Below are positions 6,514 through 9,662 of a stretch of DNA of 9,662 nucleotides, one piece after another. Below the pieces are notes generated by a model. It did no database searches, was not told where the DNA came from, and was given only the letters and a program-made list of their open reading frames with translations. The stretch's first letter is position 1. Every line of letters starts with the position of its first letter. This DNA comes from Campylobacterales bacterium (GTDB lineage Bacteria; Campylobacterota; Campylobacteria; Campylobacterales; Hydrogenimonadaceae). The DNA is taken from assembly GCA_027067015.1 (NCBI GenBank), contig JAMOMS010000184.1, positions 1 through 9,662 on the forward strand, in the 5' to 3' direction. The translations under genes and the position numbers were made by a program.

Positions 6514-6538
6514 ACTCTTTTTCGAGCGCGTAAAGAGT
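6514..6538 (-). promoter_or_regulatory. Hairpin in the rpsO 5' leader
   Basis: Near the 5' end of the predicted leader (about 60 nt), ACTCTTT and AAAGAGT (- strand, 6538-6532 and 6520-6514) form a perfect 7-bp stem around an 11-nt loop. S15 represses its own mRNA through leader RNA structures in several bacteria; whether this is such an element is inference. Confidence 0.4.
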
Positions 6539-6543
6539 GCGCA

Positions 6544-6572
6544 ATTATACACAACCCGCCTTAAAAAAGCAA
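6544..6572 (-). promoter_or_regulatory. Sigma-70-type promoter of rpsO
   Basis: On the - strand TTGCTT (6572-6567) and TATAAT (6549-6544) are separated by exactly 17 nt. The predicted start near 6537 gives a leader of about 60 nt. The -10 is a perfect consensus match; the -35 matches TTG and less of the rest. Confidence 0.65.
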
Positions 6573-6591
6573 AAATTTACTAAGATTTGAC

Positions 6592-6597
6592 TACAAT
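6592..6597 (+). promoter_or_regulatory. Possible -10 element for the Rrf2-flhA unit
   Basis: TACAAT lies 25 nt before the Rrf2 ATG, within an AT-rich stretch. A -35 at normal spacing would fall on 6569-6574, overlapping the rpsO -35 on the other strand, but is not well conserved. Confidence 0.35.
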
Positions 6598-6622
6598 GAA
6601 TCCAAAAAAACGGGGAGAATGT

Positions 6623-7027
6623 ATGCTGTTAACCCGCGCGAGCGAATATGCCCTGCTCTCTTTGGCACTCATCGGCGAGAGCGGCGAGCCCAAAGATGTC
6701 GAGAGTCTCTCAAAACAGCTTGACATCTCCAAAAGCTTTCTGGCCAAGATCCTTCAGGGACTGGCCAAAGAGGGCATTTTGGTCTCCTATAAAGGGGCCC
6801 GGGGCGGTTTCGCGCTGAATCGTCCGTTTGCGGAGATCTCTATTCTGGAAGTGATCGAGGCGGCGGAGGGCAAAAGCCCGTCGGTTTTCGAGTGCTCTCC
6901 CGCCCAATCCTGTTGCCCCAGCGACCGGGGGGGTTCTTGTGTCATCTGGCCCTTTTTGAACCGTCTGCAACACCGCATTGACGACTTCTTGGACGGCCTG
7001 ACGCTCAAAGATATTCTCAAACCCTGA
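6623..7027 (+). CDS. Rrf2-family transcriptional regulator with Fe-S-type cysteines
   Basis: The 134-residue protein is an Rrf2/IscR-like DNA-binding regulator. The winged helix-turn-helix spans about 1-70: MLLTRASEYALLSLALIG, the recognition region LSKQLDISKSFLAKILQGL, and the wing YKGARGGFALNRP. A dimerisation helix near 73-82 (ISILEVIEA) is followed by a cysteine-rich loop with Cys91, Cys97, Cys98 and Cys106, then a long C-terminal helix. Family members such as IscR and NsrR hold an Fe-S cluster through three cysteines in this loop. Spacing here is C-x5-CC-x7-C, slightly different from the C-x5-C-x5-C of those proteins, so a cluster is likely but not certain. The ATG at 6623 has GGGGAG (6612-6617) 5 nt upstream; an in-frame ATG at 6596 would add unconserved residues. 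flhA starts 8 nt after its stop, so they are probably cotranscribed. In Campylobacter jejuni I recall the same three neighbours, rpsO, Rrf2 gene and flhA. Confidence 0.9.
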   Translation: MLLTRASEYALLSLALIGESGEPKDVESLSKQLDISKSFLAKILQGLAKEGILVSYKGARGGFALNRPFAEISILEVIEAAEGKSPSVFECSPAQSCCPSDRGGSCVIWPFLNRLQHRIDDFLDGLTLKDILKP

Positions 7028-7035
7028 GGCGCCCC

Positions 7036-9210
7036 TTGGCCAAAGCGACACGTACCCGCCTGCTGGAGCGGGCCCTCCCTTTTTTACAAACCCTCTCCAG
7101 GGCCAAAGATTTAACCGTTGTTGCCCTGATTGTCGCCATTTTGGCCATTATCATCGTCCCGCTTCCCAGCCCCGTGCTGGACTTTTTCCTGACTGTTTCC
7201 ATCGCCGTGTCGGTGTTGATGATTCTCATCTCGATCTTTATCGAAAAGCCCACCGACTTCACCACCTTTCCCACGCTGATTTTGCTTATCACCCTCTTTC
7301 GCCTCTCGCTCAACATCGCCACCACCCGCGTCATTCTCTCAAGAGGATACGAGGGGCCCGAAGCGGTCAGCGACATCATCGTGGCCTTCGGCAACTTCGT
7401 GGTGGGCGGCAATATGGTGATCGGGCTGGTGGTCTTTACCATCATTGTCATCATCAACTTCATGGTGGTCACCAAAGGCTCCACCCGGGTCGCCGAAGTG
7501 GCCGCCCGCTTCACACTGGACGCCATGCCGGGCAAGCAGATGGCCATCGACGCCGACCTCAACGCCGGACTTATTGACGAAGCCGAAGCCAAACGGCGAC
7601 GGCAGGAGATTATCCAGGAGGCCAGCTTCTACGGCGCCATGGACGGTTCAAGCAAATTTGTCAAAGGCGATGCGGTGGCGGGGATCATTATTACCGTTAT
7701 CAACATCATCGGCGGCCTGCTGATCGGGATGTTTCAGTTTGATATGCCCCTGGCCGACGCCGCCCACACCTTTACACTGCTGACCATCGGCGACGGGCTG
7801 GTGTCGCAGATTCCCGCCCTCATCCTCTCCACCGCCACCGGCATCATCATCACCCGCGCCTCCAAAGAGGAGGAGAAGAACTTCGCCGAAGGGGCGATCA
7901 ACCAGCTGGTCAAAGAGTACAAAACCCTCTATATTGTGGGCTTTATTCTTCTAGTCTTTGCCCTGGTACCCGGCCTGCCCACCCTTTCGCTTACCTTTGT
8001 GGGGCTCCTGTTTACCCTGATGGGATACCTGATCCAAAAACAGCAGGGCGAAAGTCTGACCAAACTGATCACCGGCCAACCGGCCGGCCCCGTTATGACG
8101 GATGAGGGCGCCGACAAAGAGCGCCACCCCGCCACCCCGAAAGGGCCGACCAAAGAGGAGGAGGAAGCGGCGCTGGAGGATATTTTGAAGGTGGAGATGC
8201 TTGAGCTTGATCTGGGGTATCAACTGATCAAACTGGCCGACACGGGACGGGGCGGCGACCTGCTGGAACGCATCCGCTCCATGCGCCGAAAAATCGCCGC
8301 CGATTACGGCTTTTTGATGCCTCAGGTACGCATCCGCGACAACCTGCAACTCTCACCCAACGAGTACCAGATACTGCTCAAAGGCGTAGAGATAGGCCGG
8401 GGCGAGGTCTATGCCGACAAATTTCTGGCCATGAACAGCGGCTTAGCTACCGAGGAGGTTGAGGGTATTCACACCAAAGAGCCCGCTTTCGGCCTTGACG
8501 CCATATGGATCGACGCCGACAAAAAAGAGGATGCCATCATCAAAGGCTACACCGTCATCGACCCGGCCACGGTAGTCTCAACCCACATGAGCGAACTGGT
8601 CAAAAAACACGCCGAAGAGCTCTTGACCCGCCAGGAGGTGCAGTCTTTGCTGGAAAAACTCAAAAAAGATTACCCCGTCGTTGTCGACGACGCCCTCAAG
8701 GTCGCTTCCCTCGGGCTCATTCAGCGGGTACTCAAACAGTTGCTTCACGAGCGTATTCCCATCAAAGATATGGTCACCATCTTAGAAACCGTCGCCGACG
8801 TGGCCGAATATACCAAAAGCGTTGACCTGATTGTCGAACAGGTCCGCGCGCGTCTAAGCCGTGTGATTACCTCCCTTTATAAAGACAACGAGGGGGTCAT
8901 CAAACTGCTCACCCTCAACACCGCCACCGAACAGCGCCTGCTTGACCACCTGCGCGAAACCGACGGCACCCGCCAGCTTCTTCTGAATGTGGGGCAGATT
9001 AATCAAGTGGTCGAAACCGTCAGCGCCGAAGCCCAGAAAGTCCTGCAAAAGGGCATCGCCCCGGTGGTCTTGATTGTCGATCCCATGCTCAGAAAGCCGC
9101 TGGCGGAGATTTTTGAGCGGTTTGGGTTGGAGATCGTGGTGCTCAGCCACGCCGAAATCGACAGTGACGCCCGCTTTGAGGTGCTGGGCAGTGTCGAGAT
9201 TGATCTATAA
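7036..9210 (+). CDS. flhA: Flagellar biosynthesis protein FlhA
   Basis: The 724-residue inner-membrane protein forms the export gate of the flagellar type III secretion apparatus; a nonamer ring of its cytoplasmic domain docks chaperone-substrate complexes. The N-terminal half is strongly hydrophobic (first helix about 25-42, FHIPEP family) with FRLSLNIATTRVIL (88-101), a cytoplasmic loop with MPGKQMAIDADLNAGLI (164-180), and KFVKGDAVAG (207-216), where Lys207, Asp212 and Arg98 line up by spacing with Salmonella Lys203, Asp208 and Arg94. Further helices lie at about 212-232, 297-313 and 316-333. A charged linker (about 336-380) leads to the cytoplasmic domain ending GSVEIDL. Length is normal for the family. 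No ATG is available near the conserved N-terminus; TTG at 7036 is chosen, with GAGG (7026-7029) 6 nt upstream overlapping the preceding stop. This suggests translation coupled to the Rrf2 gene. Confidence 0.97.
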   Translation: MAKATRTRLLERALPFLQTLSRAKDLTVVALIVAILAIIIVPLPSPVLDFFLTVSIAVSVLMILISIFIEKPTDFTTFPTLILLITLFRLSLNIATTRVILSRGYEGPEAVSDIIVAFGNFVVGGNMVIGLVVFTIIVIINFMVVTKGSTRVAEVAARFTLDAMPGKQMAIDADLNAGLIDEAEAKRRRQEIIQEASFYGAMDGSSKFVKGDAVAGIIITVINIIGGLLIGMFQFDMPLADAAHTFTLLTIGDGLVSQIPALILSTATGIIITRASKEEEKNFAEGAINQLVKEYKTLYIVGFILLVFALVPGLPTLSLTFVGLLFTLMGYLIQKQQGESLTKLITGQPAGPVMTDEGADKERHPATPKGPTKEEEEAALEDILKVEMLELDLGYQLIKLADTGRGGDLLERIRSMRRKIAADYGFLMPQVRIRDNLQLSPNEYQILLKGVEIGRGEVYADKFLAMNSGLATEEVEGIHTKEPAFGLDAIWIDADKKEDAIIKGYTVIDPATVVSTHMSELVKKHAEELLTRQEVQSLLEKLKKDYPVVVDDALKVASLGLIQRVLKQLLHERIPIKDMVTILETVADVAEYTKSVDLIVEQVRARLSRVITSLYKDNEGVIKLLTLNTATEQRLLDHLRETDGTRQLLLNVGQINQVVETVSAEAQKVLQKGIAPVVLIVDPMLRKPLAEIFERFGLEIVVLSHAEIDSDARFEVLGSVEIDL

Positions 9211-9233
9211 CATTATCGCAAGGAAGCAACAAG

Positions 9234-9662
9234 ATGCAAAAACCCGAAAGTCTCTACCACCTCTCCCACACCGACCTGGACGGCTACGCCTGCCAGTTTC
9301 TGACTCACCTCTGTTTTGAGCGTATCACCTACCAAAACAGCAACTACGGCGACGAGATCGAAGGGCGCCTCAAAGTGCTTTTTGACGCCATGCTCACCGA
9401 CAACGCCCGCCATATTCTTCTGCTCATTACCGACCTCAACCTCTCGGTTGAGCAGTGCCGACACATAGAGAATCAGCTTGAGAATCTGCGCAATCTCAAA
9501 TCCAACACCCGTATCGACGTACAACTGCTCGATCACCACGCCAGCGGCGAGGAATCAGCCAAAACCTTTGAGTGGTACTATCTGGACACCGCCCGCAGTG
9601 CCACCCAAATCACCTACGACTGGTTAAACAAAACCTTTGCCTGCGAGACGCTCAAACCGTGG
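9234..9662 (+). CDS. DHH-family phosphoesterase, N-terminal part
   Basis: Only the first 143 codons are in the window; the ORF runs off the right edge. It is a DHH-superfamily phosphoesterase, manganese-dependent enzymes that cleave short RNAs or cyclic and other nucleotides. The metal-binding motifs are all visible: HTDLDG (His12, Asp14, Asp16), ITDLNL (Asp67) and LLDHHAS (Asp100, His101, His102). The pattern, with NYGDEIEGRL after motif I, is closer to the NrnB-like (oligoribonuclease / cyclic nucleotide phosphodiesterase) branch than to RecJ or NrnA, but this is a judgement from memory. ATG at 9234 has AAGGA (9220-9224) 9 nt upstream. It lies 23 nt after flhA in the same direction, so it probably shares the transcript. 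Substrate and the C-terminal DHHA1-type domain cannot be judged. Confidence 0.85.
   Translation, partial: MQKPESLYHLSHTDLDGYACQFLTHLCFERITYQNSNYGDEIEGRLKVLFDAMLTDNARHILLLITDLNLSVEQCRHIENQLENLRNLKSNTRIDVQLLDHHASGEESAKTFEWYYLDTARSATQITYDWLNKTFACETLKPW

Noticed and set aside
6478..6552. N-terminal extension of S15 from an upstream ATG
   Set aside because: The extra 25 residues do not belong to S15, and the strong AGGAGG sits just before the ATG at 6477.
6570..6605. Possible Rrf2 operator (repeated ACTA words in the AT-rich gap)
   Set aside because: Only a short direct repeat, not a convincing palindrome of the kind bound by Rrf2 proteins.
7017..7592. 191-codon - strand open frame opposite flhA
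   Set aside because: Serine/threonine/methionine-rich antisense of a hydrophobic membrane gene, a common artefact.
8065..8095. CCGG/GGCC-rich palindromic stretch
   Set aside because: Lies in the low-complexity linker codons of flhA and is explained by Gly-Pro-Ala coding in a GC-rich gene.

Overview
The window looks like chromosomal DNA from a Campylobacterota (formerly Epsilonproteobacteria) species of moderately high GC content. The SpeA, CysE, AspC and FlhA proteins read like that group. So do the H-Q-W-R-Q-P histidine-kinase box and the clustering of rpsO, an Rrf2-type regulator and flhA, which I recall as adjacent in Campylobacter and partly in Helicobacter. The base composition would suit a genus such as Nitratifractor or Hydrogenimonas better than Campylobacter, but that is inference.

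Left part (1-2795, + strand) is amino-acid and polyamine metabolism. It holds the 3' end of speA (arginine decarboxylase), then cysE (serine O-acetyltransferase, 3 nt after speA). After a 157-nt gap comes aspC (a class I aspartate-type aminotransferase), followed 2 nt later by an unrecognised 51-residue single-pass membrane protein.

Middle part (2818-6135) is a possible sensory module. A PhnD-type periplasmic substrate-binding protein lies on the + strand with no transporter ATPase or permease beside it. A response regulator and a Cache-domain histidine kinase lie on the - strand as an overlapping pair. The binding-protein gene and the kinase gene run tail to tail and overlap by 19 bp. The layout fits a solute-sensing system in which the binding protein may serve the kinase, but nothing in the sequence proves this.

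Right part (6169-9662) has rpsO (ribosomal protein S15) on the - strand, with a clear promoter, a structured leader and an intrinsic terminator. Divergent from it on the + strand are an Rrf2-family Fe-S-type regulator, flhA (flagellar export gate) starting 8 nt after it, and the first 143 codons of a DHH-family phosphoesterase, probably one transcription unit. FlhA implies a flagellated organism or one derived from such a lineage.

No tRNA, rRNA, CRISPR array, insertion sequence or phage gene was seen. There is no gene-free stretch longer than about 160 bases. Most of the window is ordinary core genome. The least explained parts are the orphan binding protein with its convergent two-component system, the 51-residue membrane protein, and several RNA-structure candidates.
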